From Aristolochia californica (Eukaryota > Streptophyta > Magnoliopsida > Piperales > Aristolochiaceae): a DNA stretch of 64,000 bases. The DNA lies in contig JARWKL010000006.1 of NCBI GenBank assembly GCA_029961685.1, positions 11,352,748 to 11,416,747 of the forward strand. The letters are read 5' to 3'. The notes beneath the pieces were generated by a model that made no database searches, was not told where the DNA came from, and worked only from the letters and a program-made list of their open reading frames with translations. Shown one piece after another: positions 23,876 through 31,899 of this stretch; within the stretch, counting starts at the first letter, position 1; each line of letters opens with the position of its first letter. The translations under genes were made by a program, and so were the position numbers.

Positions 23876-24241
23876 GAGGATCCAGAGGAACCAGAGGATA
23901 TTATCGAGGAGGAACCACCAGAGATATCCTTGCATGCTATTACTGGGCAGAAATCGCCTACTACAATGCAAGTCCGAGCTCATGTCATTGACCGAGAACT
24001 GGTGGGGCTAGTCGACTCGGGGAGTACACACAATTTTCTGAGTTTGACAGCCGCACAACATCTCCAGTTCCAGATACACACTCATCCGACAGCCACTGTC
24101 TCAGTGGCCAATGGCGAGAAGGTCCCTAGCTATGGGATTAGTAAGGCGGTAACTTTTTTCATTGGATTTACTTCATTCAATGCGGAATTTTTTGTTATTC
24201 CCCTAGCGGGATTTGATATGGTTTTAGGCATTAAATGGTAA
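23876..24241 (+). pseudogene. Gypsy aspartic protease
   Basis: Continuous with gag in the frame beginning 23237. The catalytic LVDSGSTHNFL motif lies near 24007-24040 and the conserved FDMVLGIKW end near 24210-24238. A TAA stop at 24239 separates it from the reverse transcriptase frame. Protease would cleave the polyprotein. Confidence 0.85.
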
Positions 24242-24247
24242 CAAACA

Positions 24248-25060
24248 TTGGGGCCCATTCTGTGGGATTTTTCGGCTTTAACCATGAGCTTTGATTTGGC
24301 CGGAAGTCGGGTGCTCTTACAAGGCTGTCAGGTGGACAAGACCCACCGCATACACACTTTGCAGACACAGGATCAGCCTGCCAGTACTAGTGATGGTCTG
24401 GTTGAGGAGTTCTATGACCTCTTCCAGGAGCCTTTGGGGCTGCCTCCCATGAGGCACTGTGACCACAAGATCTGTCTGAAACCAGGTTCTGAGGTAGTGG
24501 TCGTGCGACCATTCCGTTACCCACACCTTCAGAAGGACGAGATAGAGCGTCAGTGCCATGAGATGTTGAAACAGGGTCTTATTCGTCCCAGCCGCTCCCC
24601 GTTCTCTTCACCCGTCTTACTTGTGAAGAAACATGATGGGACATGGAGGTTCTGCGTGGATTATCGGGAGTTGAACGTGCAGACAGTAAAAGACAAGTTC
24701 CCGATTCCGGTAGTGGATGAGCTTCTGGATGAGTTACATGGGTCGTGGTTATTCACTAAACTCGACCTCCGTTCGGGATACCATCAGGTCCGGATGCACC
24801 CCTCTGATATCGAGAAGACGGCGTTCCGCACGCACCATGGCCACTTTGAGTTCGTCGTCATGCCGTTCGGGTTATCCAATGCACCCTCCACTTTTCAAGC
24901 TTTGATGAACGAGGTATTTAGCCCCTACTCTTCGAAAATTTGTTCTTATATTTTTCGATGATATTTTGATATATAGCAAGTCGGTTGAGCAGCACTTGGC
25001 ACACTTGAGGATTGTTTTCGACTTGTTAAGAGCACATCAACTCTATTTGAAACACTCCAA
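24248..25060 (+). pseudogene. Gypsy reverse transcriptase
   Basis: Frame from 24248: [10 protein letters not shown], then the RT core with [37 protein letters not shown] and [17 protein letters not shown] frame change lies just before the catalytic box near 24945-24975, which reads FFDDILIYS in place of the usual Y-x-D-D. Later palm motifs (LKHSKCFF) follow in the new frame. The FFDD variant plus the frameshift mean it is inactive. Confidence 0.9.
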
Positions 25061-25765
25061 GTGTTTTTTTGCGGCTTCACATGGGGATATCTGGGACACA
25101 TTATCTCACACGAGGGGGTTACGGTGGATCCCGAGAAGATCCGAGCTATTCACGAGTGGCCGCAACCACATTCGTGTTCTACATTACGGGGTTTTCTGGG
25201 TCTTGCGGGCTACTACCGCAAATTTATTCAGAACTATGGGCTAGTGGCAACACCATTGACGAGTTTACTCAAGAAAAATTCCTTTATTTGGAATGAGGGG
25301 GCCACCACGTCATTTGTGGCACTCAAAGCTGCTCTCGCATCCGCGCCAGTATTACAACTTCCCAATTTCGACGAATTGTTCGTGGTAGAGTGCGATGCTT
25401 CAGGCGTGGGCATGGGGGCCGTTTTACAGCAACTGGGCCATCCTATTGCTTATTTTAGCAGACAGTTGGCAGTTCGCCATCACAAACTGGCTGCCTATGA
25501 GCGCGAATTGATTGGGTTGGCCAAAGCGGTCCAACATTGGAGGCCTTATCTCTGGGGCCGGGCTTTTCTCATACGCACGGATCACTACAGCCTTAAATTC
25601 TTACTAGAACAACGTTTGATGACGTCGCCACAGCAGCACTGGATCAGTAAGTTGTTGGGGTTTGACTTCTTGGTGGAGTATCGTGCGGGGAGATTAAATA
25701 AGGTGGCAGATGCCTTATCACGGTGTTTTGAAGATCAGCAGTCGGTCTATTCTATCAGAATCTTT
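25061..25765 (+). pseudogene. Gypsy connection and RNase H domain
   Basis: The open frame 25061-25792 covers [27 protein letters not shown], then RNase H with VVECDASGVGMGAVL (Asp about residue 112), YERELIGL (Glu about 149), IRTDHYSLKFL (Asp about 174) and the terminal KVADALSRC. The last codons of the frame are satellite, showing where the element was cut. Confidence 0.9.
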
Positions 25766-27179
25766 TTTTTTTATAAAATTCCAAGCTATTAGGGTTGTAG
25801 TGGAATTTCCAAAACTTGGATAACAAAAATTTTGTGTTCATTTTGTGGTGTGTGAATAAATTTTCTTTACTTACATTTGATATTTTTTTTAAAATTTTTC
25901 ATAAATAAACTCTAAAATTTTCATTTTGTTGTGATCTTTTGCGTTTTCATCTCTTTTCTTTGTTACGAGATGAACGGGACGTGGAAACTCAAGTTTTGAA
26001 TTAAGAAAAAAGTACACATCTAAGATGGAAATGCACAATGCACAAATGTAGAGGGAGATAATTCCAAAATGGGTTTGTAATTTTTATGGATTTTAAAATC
26101 TTTATAGTTTTTATATATTCGGTTTTGCAATCATCGAAAAAAAGGGAGAGGTGGAGTATTTTTAAACTGAGTTTTGATTCCCATTCCATAAGTCATTTCT
26201 TACAAATATTTAGCCCGTAATGCTTGATAAATCACTTTACAATCATTTATGATTGTTAGGTCAGCTTTTTGTAAGTGGGCAAAATAAATGCTTGTTTGAC
26301 ACGGGTTAATATCCCACCGCAAGTTCACTTGAGAATTTAATGAGAGTTTTTTATTATTTTTAAAATGATTGGATCCATAGGTCATTTACATCTTTAACAT
26401 GCATCAAGCATGCTTATTTATTTTTAAAACATGTGTAGAAATAAATTCATTTCCTATAAAATTCCAAGCTATTAGGGTTGAACTAGAGGAATTTCCCAAA
26501 CCTTTCATTTGTGGTGTGTGAATAAATTTTATTTACTTACATTTGTTATTGTTTTAAACTTTTTCCATATATATACTCAAAAATTTTCATTTTGTTGTGA
26601 TCTATTTGCGTTTTCATCTCTTTTCTTGTTTACGAGATGAAGGGGAAGTGGAAACTCAAGTTTTGATTTAAGAAAAAGGTATACATCTAAGATGGAAATG
26701 CACAATGCACATATGTGAAGAGAGATAATTCCAAGTAGTTTTGGAATTTTTAAGGATTGTAAACTCTTTCTAGTTTTTATCTATTAGGTTTTGCAATCAT
26801 TGGGAAAAAAAGGAGGCGGAGGATTTTTAAATTGATTGTTGACTCCCAATCCATAAGTCATTTCTAACAGAAATATAGCCCGTTACGCATGATAAATCAC
26901 TTTACAATCATCTATGATTGTTAGGTCAGCTTTTTGTAAGTGGGCCAAATAATGGTTTGTTTGACTCGGGTAAATACCCTACCGCACGTTCACTTCAGAA
27001 TTTAATGAACGTTTGTTATTCTCTTTAAAAGTTTTGGATCTATAGGTCATTTGCATCTTTAACAAGCTTCAAGCATGTATATCCATTTTTAAAACATTTG
27101 TAGAAATAAATCTCTTTCCTATAAAATTCTAATCTATTAGGGTCGAACTAGTGGAATTTCATAAACTTGGATAACAAAA
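25766..27179 (+). repeat. Satellite block between gypsy and gene-carrying LTR element
   Basis: About two monomers. The landmark near 26123 carries the ttaaaatctttatag and ttcggttttgc variants (type 8 of the decamer). The next starts as type 9 (agttttggaatttttaagg near 26735) and ends as type 10 (ctaacagaaat, aacaagcttcaa, aatttcataaac). It is therefore a 9/10 hybrid, in register with the type 1 monomer that follows the insertion. Confidence 0.85.
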
Positions 27180-27596
27180 TGTTACAGTCTCGGATCTGAC
27201 ACAAGGATTCTTTGGGTGGATCTACAATCTGCCACGGATTGCCGTATAGATAGTAAGGATTGAAGGAAGACATGGAGAACGAAAACGAAAGATCAAACCA
27301 AAGGTAAGCTTGAAAACCCTAGAGCTCGTTGAGGAGAACTTTAAGCTTCTTTACGCTAGATTTAACCTAATTCTTAATACTTCATTGCTTCCTTTTTTCA
27401 TTACTCTTACCCCTTAAATAGGGTTCACCCTGTTAGAGTTTAATAAAATATTACAAAAATATCCATATGAATAAAATATTCCAAAAATATCCCTATTAAT
27501 AAATAATTCCAAAAATACCCCTGTGACCTAAAACTGAAATAAAATAACGTAAATTAAAGAAAACACTAAAATAATATTGTTACTGCGTGCATAACA
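27180..27596 (-). repeat. 3' LTR of gene-carrying element
   Basis: Reads tgttacagtctcgg... to ...gcgtgcataaca on the plus strand, 417 bp. Compared with the 5' LTR it has one extra aaaatatccctattaat-type unit (about 28 bp) within a short tandem repeat. Confidence 0.9.
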
Positions 27597-27611
27597 TTAC
27601 ATCCCCCTTGG
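27597..27611 (-). other. Polypurine tract
   Basis: On the minus strand CCAAGGGGGATGTAA directly precedes the 3' LTR, as expected for plus-strand DNA priming. Confidence 0.75.
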
Positions 27612-27784
27612 AAGACGAGCTTGTCCTCATGCTCGGAAGTAGTGTCTGTATGCCGATGTCTCCTGATGCAAATCATTCGTCAATAAAATGATACTGCTTG
27701 GTCCCTTCCCTCCAATCATGTTCAGTATCAGCTACACAAAAGCAGAATAGTCCATAATCTGTTGAGTACCAGTGGTTGGCCCTA

Positions 27785-27970
27785 AACATAATACATCGTC
27801 TCTGCTACAACACCACATTCTCCACCAGAATCTATAGTGGCATAGAAGTAACCAGATCCTGGCCAGGCGCGTTCATGTTTACCACACGCTATCATATATG
27901 GAACAACAGAAGCAATAGGTTCCCTTGGTGCCATAAACTGGTCCCACTGCGAGATATATCCATTTGCAGC
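27785..27970 (-). pseudogene. Captured purple acid phosphatase fragment
   Basis: About 60 residues of a plant purple acid phosphatase of the large, nucleotide-phosphodiesterase-like type: GYISQWDQF, VVPYMIACGKHERAWPGSG, then DSGGECGVVAETMYYV, the stop coming soon after. In the family the metal-binding motif is GNHE; here the Asn ligand is Lys. It is fused in frame behind the cyclopropane synthase piece in one 191-codon frame (27782-28357). The function of the donor is phosphate-ester hydrolysis; this fragment cannot have it. Confidence 0.85.
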
Positions 27971-27979
27971 CGCTATGTG

Positions 27980-28400
27980 AGCCTTGAAGCTGTTTTCATC
28001 AAACCCATAGCCTTGGTATGCTCTGCAATACCATCTTCCTCTTGTTCCCTGAATGCCATCAAGCTCAAGCAAGGCTTTGGAGGCTGCAACTGACAGAACA
28101 GGATAGCTTGTTGACCACTTGATCACAATATTTCGAGGCTCATGAAGTGGGTTTAGAGACACAAGGAAAAGGAGTCCAGTGTCATCAATATTCTGAATCA
28201 CATTGAGCCAATATGTGAGGCGTACATTGTTACTCATGTTTCCAAGAGAATTCCAGGCACTCCATGCTGAAGGGTTCGTAGTCATCAAATTTGTACCACG
28301 GTGAAGGCAAATATAACTGTAGACATTGAAATGCACCAAGGATTCTGGTTTGTTCATTAGTAGCTTCTTCTCCTAAAGCTCGCACGGCATCTGCCAGAAT
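27980..28400 (-). pseudogene. Captured cyclopropane-fatty-acid synthase fragment (oxidase domain)
   Basis: Matches the end of the N-terminal FAD-dependent amine-oxidase-like domain of plant cyclopropane fatty acid synthases. Motifs in order are ADAVRALGEEATNEQTRILGAFQ (two overlapping pieces; near 28400-28325), then after a frame change LHRGTNLM, NPSAWSAWN, LTYWLNVIQNID, IKWSTSYPV, SVAASKALLEL and YCRAYQGYGF. The methyltransferase domain is absent. No intron is visible over about 140 residues, which suggests capture from RNA if the donor gene has introns here. Confidence 0.85.
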
Positions 28401-28637
28401 TGCTGGTATGGGCAGCACTGTTTTGGAAACAGCAATCAAAAGGACAATATCACCCAACTTCAAAATATGCAAGTGGTCTGGAAATCAAGAAATTGTATCA
28501 CAATGATGGATAGAATCCCAAAGGAACATGAATGGTTTCAGATCTAATGTCTTCCTTGCAGGGACAGAGGCACAAGCAGTGCCAACAGTGACAGTATGGA
28601 AGGACACTTCTACGGAATTGCCTCCAAATTTTCCAAA
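28401..28637 (-). other. Unidentified part of captured region
   Basis: Between the HSP90 and cyclopropane synthase pieces. The minus strand reads VEVSFHTVTVGTACASVPARK and later ILKLGDIVLLIAVSKTV in another frame. It looks like coding DNA but I recognise no donor; possibly a further captured gene. Confidence 0.45.
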
Positions 28638-28805
28638 TTCATCACCAAAGTCCTTTGCAAGAGAATGGTAAAAGTTGTGGTACTCTTCAGCAGTAACCTC
28701 TTCATTTGATTCCTCATCCTCTGCTGGAATTGCTGACTCAATCTCCCTGCTTGCCCCGAGATAGATGGGGAAGTGGATTTCAGAGTATCTTGTCACCAAT
28801 TCCTT
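28638..28805 (-). pseudogene. Captured GRP94/HSP90 fragment
   Basis: About 55 residues of the middle domain of an ER-type HSP90 (GRP94): KELVTRYSEIHFPIYLGAS, acidic PAEDEESNEE, then EVTAEEYHNFYHSLAKDFGDE. In the family the acidic loop and the EYNKFYHSL segment are separated by about 40-60 residues (containing the WELLND stretch) that are missing here, so the fragment is itself internally deleted. Frame 28485-28841. Confidence 0.85.
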
Positions 28806-28816
28806 GTGATTGCTAC

Positions 28817-29878
28817 TCACTTCATCTCTCTCAGTCCACACAAAATTTTCTTCGCTGTAATCCTCTCGTCACAAACTGCTCTGTTTTTATCCACTTTCGT
28901 TCCAGAAACAAGACCCTCCTCAGAACACGGCTCTTCATAGACAACCTTTGTTCGTAAAAGATGAGAGGGTCCTTCATCCTGGACAGTTAACTGTTCTTCT
29001 GGGCCAGATTTTTCTCTGTGAGTAGAACTACTGTTCTCATGACCAAAATCTGTTTCATAACCTGCTTGAGCTTTGGATGCCAATTGTGGTTCTGAATCCA
29101 AATCATTTTTCTCCTGATGGGTCTCTTGATTAGAAAATTGACCTGAACCTTTCTCAGGGGAAACATCATCATGTGGGCAAAAAGGATACTCTGCAGCGAA
29201 ATTATGATTTGCTAGATTATCCATGCCATCACTAGAATTAGATTGTACTGATACAGACCCTAAGGCCAGTGACAGAATGGTAGATGGTGCAAACCAAGAC
29301 CCATCCGACCTTCGAACAACCACCAAACCTGTACCCCTTTTGTAGGTAGGAATCACCCCTACTGTTGCAACTGTTAAAATTTCCTGTCCTTTAGCTCCTT
29401 TGAGCACATCTATCCTTCCCAACATCCCATAAAAAAATCCCTCTTGAAAGTCATACACACCAGCCGTAAAGTAGCCAAAACAATGCTGGATGTGTTTCTT
29501 TGTTTCCCGAAACAAAAACTCACCAGGCCAAAATTTCGAAAGTGAAGTTCGTGGCCGAACAACATACAGGGGATCCAGAAAATTAAACCCCACATCTGCA
29601 ATTTGAAGATTCACAGCCGCACAGGTATTGTGCTCATGCACAGAAAAACAAAGGTCATAGAGACAGAAAATGCGTTGGCGTGGCAGAGGCTTACCCCAAA
29701 TGACGGTGAAGTGGTTTCCCCGCAGAACTGTCGAGACCTGGAATGGGAGGGCCAGGTGGTGGTCGGAAGTTGGATCCCACTGGACTTGCTTCCGACGGCG
29801 CCGACGGAGACGCCTTCGTGTCCGGTGGTGAAGAGCAGCCGTTTTGGGCGTCGCCGCCTGGTAATTTTTCGAGACCAA
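28817..29878 (-). CDS. 353-codon chimeric open frame of the LTR element
   Basis: The longest intact frame in the element, from ATG 29878 to a stop at 28817. Order of parts: an Arg-rich start derived from the leader (RRRLRRRRRK), an unidentified 100-residue segment (HNTCAAVNLQIADVGFNF, FGYFTAGVYDFQEGFFYGML), the Ysc84/DUF500 piece (about residues 157-208), then an acidic, Gln/Ser/Glu-rich tail (HREKSGPEEQLTVQDEGP). It runs into the HSP90 piece out of frame. That it stays open across three sources is notable. Whether it is translated is unknown. Confidence 0.45.
   Translation of the reverse strand: MVSKNYQAATPKTAALHHRTRRRLRRRRRKQVQWDPTSDHHLALPFQVSTVLRGNHFTVIWGKPLPRQRIFCLYDLCFSVHEHNTCAAVNLQIADVGFNFLDPLYVVRPRTSLSKFWPGEFLFRETKKHIQHCFGYFTAGVYDFQEGFFYGMLGRIDVLKGAKGQEILTVATVGVIPTYKRGTGLVVVRRSDGSWFAPSTILSLALGSVSVQSNSSDGMDNLANHNFAAEYPFCPHDDVSPEKGSGQFSNQETHQEKNDLDSEPQLASKAQAGYETDFGHENSSSTHREKSGPEEQLTVQDEGPSHLLRTKVVYEEPCSEEGLVSGTKVDKNRAVCDERITAKKILCGLREMK
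29255..29410 (-). pseudogene. Captured Ysc84/SH3YL1-type (DUF500) fragment
   Basis: VLKGAKGQEILTVATVGV, then YKRGTGLVVVRRSDGSW, then FAPSTILSLALG is the hallmark start of the DUF500/Ysc84 lipid- and actin-binding domain found in plant FYVE/SH3YL1-like proteins. The rest of that domain is missing. Confidence 0.8.
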
Positions 29879-30403
29879 GGGCTCTCAGAAACACACCCCT
29901 GTCGGAAGAATCGCCGGAAGACACTGGGCTGCCCATGGGGAGGGGTTTTGGGAGGTGGAACCCCCACCCTTTATTACCGACGGGAGCGAGGCATAATACC
30001 CTTCTGAGATCCTAAAAATTGAGGTCCCGCTAGGAGGTTGCGGAAATGTGGAGGCCAAAATCGGCTGTGATTTCCTAGGTGCGATTTTGAAAATGTTGAG
30101 GTTGAAATTGACACCCCTTTTTGTTAAAAAAACAACGTCCACCTCTTCTACATGGATTTTTTCCGGTAACGATGACGAAATTTTTGATTTTTCCAGCCCT
30201 TGGCCTGTTGCCCTATCCGAGATAGCTTCTGGTACTTCATGTTGGTCGGAGATTTGAGGTCGTGTGACCTATTTTGCTGTAGTAACGAGTTCCTCCCTTG
30301 AATAACGTTCAATGGAAGCATTTAACTGTGTTCGTATTTCTTCCAATTCCTTACCCATAGCCATCCATCTTTCTTGAGATATAGAATAACCCATTGTGTT
30401 CTT
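29691..30403 (-). other. Leader / gag-like region of the gene-carrying family
   Basis: On the minus strand, just after the primer site, a frame reads MGKELEEIRTQLNASIERY, EEL, and later EAISDRATGQGLEKS. Proline/Ser-rich segments follow (GCSSPPDTKASPSAPS). The same motifs occur at the start of the right-edge element (63300-64000), so this is the family's own leader or a degenerate gag, not cargo. No zinc knuckle is seen. Family homology reaches at least to 29790. Confidence 0.7.
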
Positions 30404-30415
30404 GCTTTGATACCA
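30404..30415 (-). other. Primer-binding site, gene-carrying element
   Basis: Minus strand TGGTATCAAAGC, two bases inside the 5' LTR; one mismatch from the tRNA-Met complement TGGTATCAGAGC. Confidence 0.85.
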
Positions 30416-30417
30416 GT

Positions 30418-30806
30418 TGTTACGGTCCCGGATCTGACACAAGGATTCTTTGGGTGGATCTGCAATCTGCCACGGATTACTGTACGGATAGTAAGGATTG
30501 AAGGAAGACATGGAGAACGAAAACGAAAGATCAAGCCAAAGGGAAGCTTTAAAACCCTAGAGCCCGTTAAGGAGAACTCTAAGCCTCTTTACGCTAGATT
30601 TAACCTAATTCTTAATACTTCAATGCTTCCTTTTTTCATTACTCTTACCCCTTAAATAGGGTTCACCCTGTTAGGGTTTAATAAAATATTCCAAAAATAT
30701 CCCTATGAATAAAATATTCCAAAAATACCCCTGTGACCTAAAACTGAAATAAAATAAAGTAAATTAAAGAAAACACTAAAATAATAATGTTATTGCGTGC
30801 ATAACA
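30418..30806 (-). repeat. 5' LTR of gene-carrying element
   Basis: Plus strand from tgttacggtcccgg to gcgtgcataaca, 389 bp, followed by the CAAAA target duplication. The element-sense start TGTTATGCACGC and end CCGTAACA resemble the 62799 LTR start TGTTATGCATGC and end CCGTAACA. Confidence 0.9.
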
Positions 30807-31899
30807 CAAAAATTTTATGTTCTTTTGTGGTGTGTGGATAAATTTTCCTTACCAACATTCGTAATTTTTTTAAACGTTTTCCAGACATAAACTCAAAAAT
30901 TTTCATTTTCTTGTTATCTATTTGCGTTTTCATCTCTTTTCTCGTTTAAGAGATGAACGTGAAGTGGAAACTCATGTTTCGTTTTAAAAAAAAATTACAT
31001 ATCTAAGATAGAAATTCACAATGCACAAATGTAGAGGGAGATAAGTCAATAAAGTGTCTGTTATTTTTAAGGATTATAAACTCTTTCTAGTTTTTATGTA
31101 TTAGGTTTTGCAATCGTCGGGAAAAGGGGGAGGTGAGGGATTTTTCAACTGAGTGTTGACTCCTAATTCATAAGCATTTCTTACAAAAATATAGCCCGTT
31201 ACACTAGATAAATCATTTTACATTCATCTAAGATTGTTAGGTCACCTTTTTGTAAGTGGGCAAAATAATGACTTGTTTGACTCGGGTAAATATCCCTACG
31301 CACGTTCACTAGAGAAGTTGATGAGCGTTTGTTATACTCTTTAAAAGGTTTCGATCCATAGATCATTTGCATCTTTAACATGCTTCTAGCATAAATTTCC
31401 ATTTTTAAAACATGAGTAGAAATAAATCTCTTCCCCACAAAATTCCAACCTGTTAGGGTTGAACTAGTGGAATTTCCCAAACTTGGATAAGAAAAATTTT
31501 GTGTTCATTTGTGGTGAGTGAATAAAATTTCTTTACTAACATTTCTTATTTTTTTAAGCCTTTTCCATACATAAATTCCAAAATTTTTATTTTGTTGTGA
31601 TCTATTTGCGTTTTCATCTCTTTTTTCGTTTACGAGATCTAGGGGAAGTGGAAACTCAAGTTTTTATTTAAGAAAAAAGTATACATCTAAGATGGAAATA
31701 CACAATGCACAAATGTAGAGGGTAATAATTCCAAAAAGTGTCTGTAATTTTTAGAGATTGTAAACTCTTTCTAGTTTTTATATATTAGGTTTTGCAAACG
31801 TCGGGAAAACGGGAAGGCGGGGAATTTTTAAACCGAGTATTGACTCCCAATCCAAAAGTCTTTTCTAACAAAAATATAGTCCGTTATGGATGATAAATC
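30807..31899 (+). repeat. Satellite block, type 1 and 2 monomers
   Basis: Type 1 marks: ttccagacataaactc, agtcaataaagtgtctg, cattttacattcatc and cactagagaagttgatgag. The following type 2 monomer (landmark near 31795) is broken by the TRIM insertion at 31900. Confidence 0.85.

Larger units (their letters stand above)
21908..25765 (+). mobile_element. Ty3/gypsy retrotransposon, 3'-truncated
   Basis: LTR, primer site, gag, protease, reverse transcriptase and RNase H follow in gypsy order on the plus strand. It ends abruptly after the ADALSR motif, in a T-tract where satellite resumes (about 25765). Integrase and the 3' LTR are missing. The satellite phase left and right of the element does not join up (roughly 350 bp of monomer is missing), so the truncation also removed flanking satellite. 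Its codons are more GC-rich than the satellite around it. Confidence 0.9.
27180..30806 (-). mobile_element. LTR retrotransposon carrying captured host gene fragments
   Basis: A complete 3.6-kb element in minus orientation. Both LTRs are present, with perfect 5-bp target duplication CAAAA (27175-27179 and 30807-30811), a primer-binding site and a polypurine tract. The internal 2.8 kb contains no gag knuckle, protease, RT, RNase H or integrase. After a family-specific leader it contains pieces of at least four unrelated plant genes, all in the sense direction of the element. By eye the two LTRs differ at roughly 5 percent of positions plus a 28-bp indel, so it is not very recent. It must have been moved by enzymes of another element; the right-edge relative at 62799 shares LTR and leader. 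Confidence 0.9.

Noticed and set aside
29603..30015. Plus-strand frames across the gene-carrying element leader
   Set aside because: They are shadows of the minus-strand leader, which is supported by conservation with the right-edge element.
27180..30806. Interpreting the captured region as a Pack-MULE or Helitron
   Set aside because: The ends are LTRs with tRNA primer site, polypurine tract and 5-bp target duplication; no Mutator terminal inverted repeats with 9-bp duplication and no Helitron hairpin/CTRR end.
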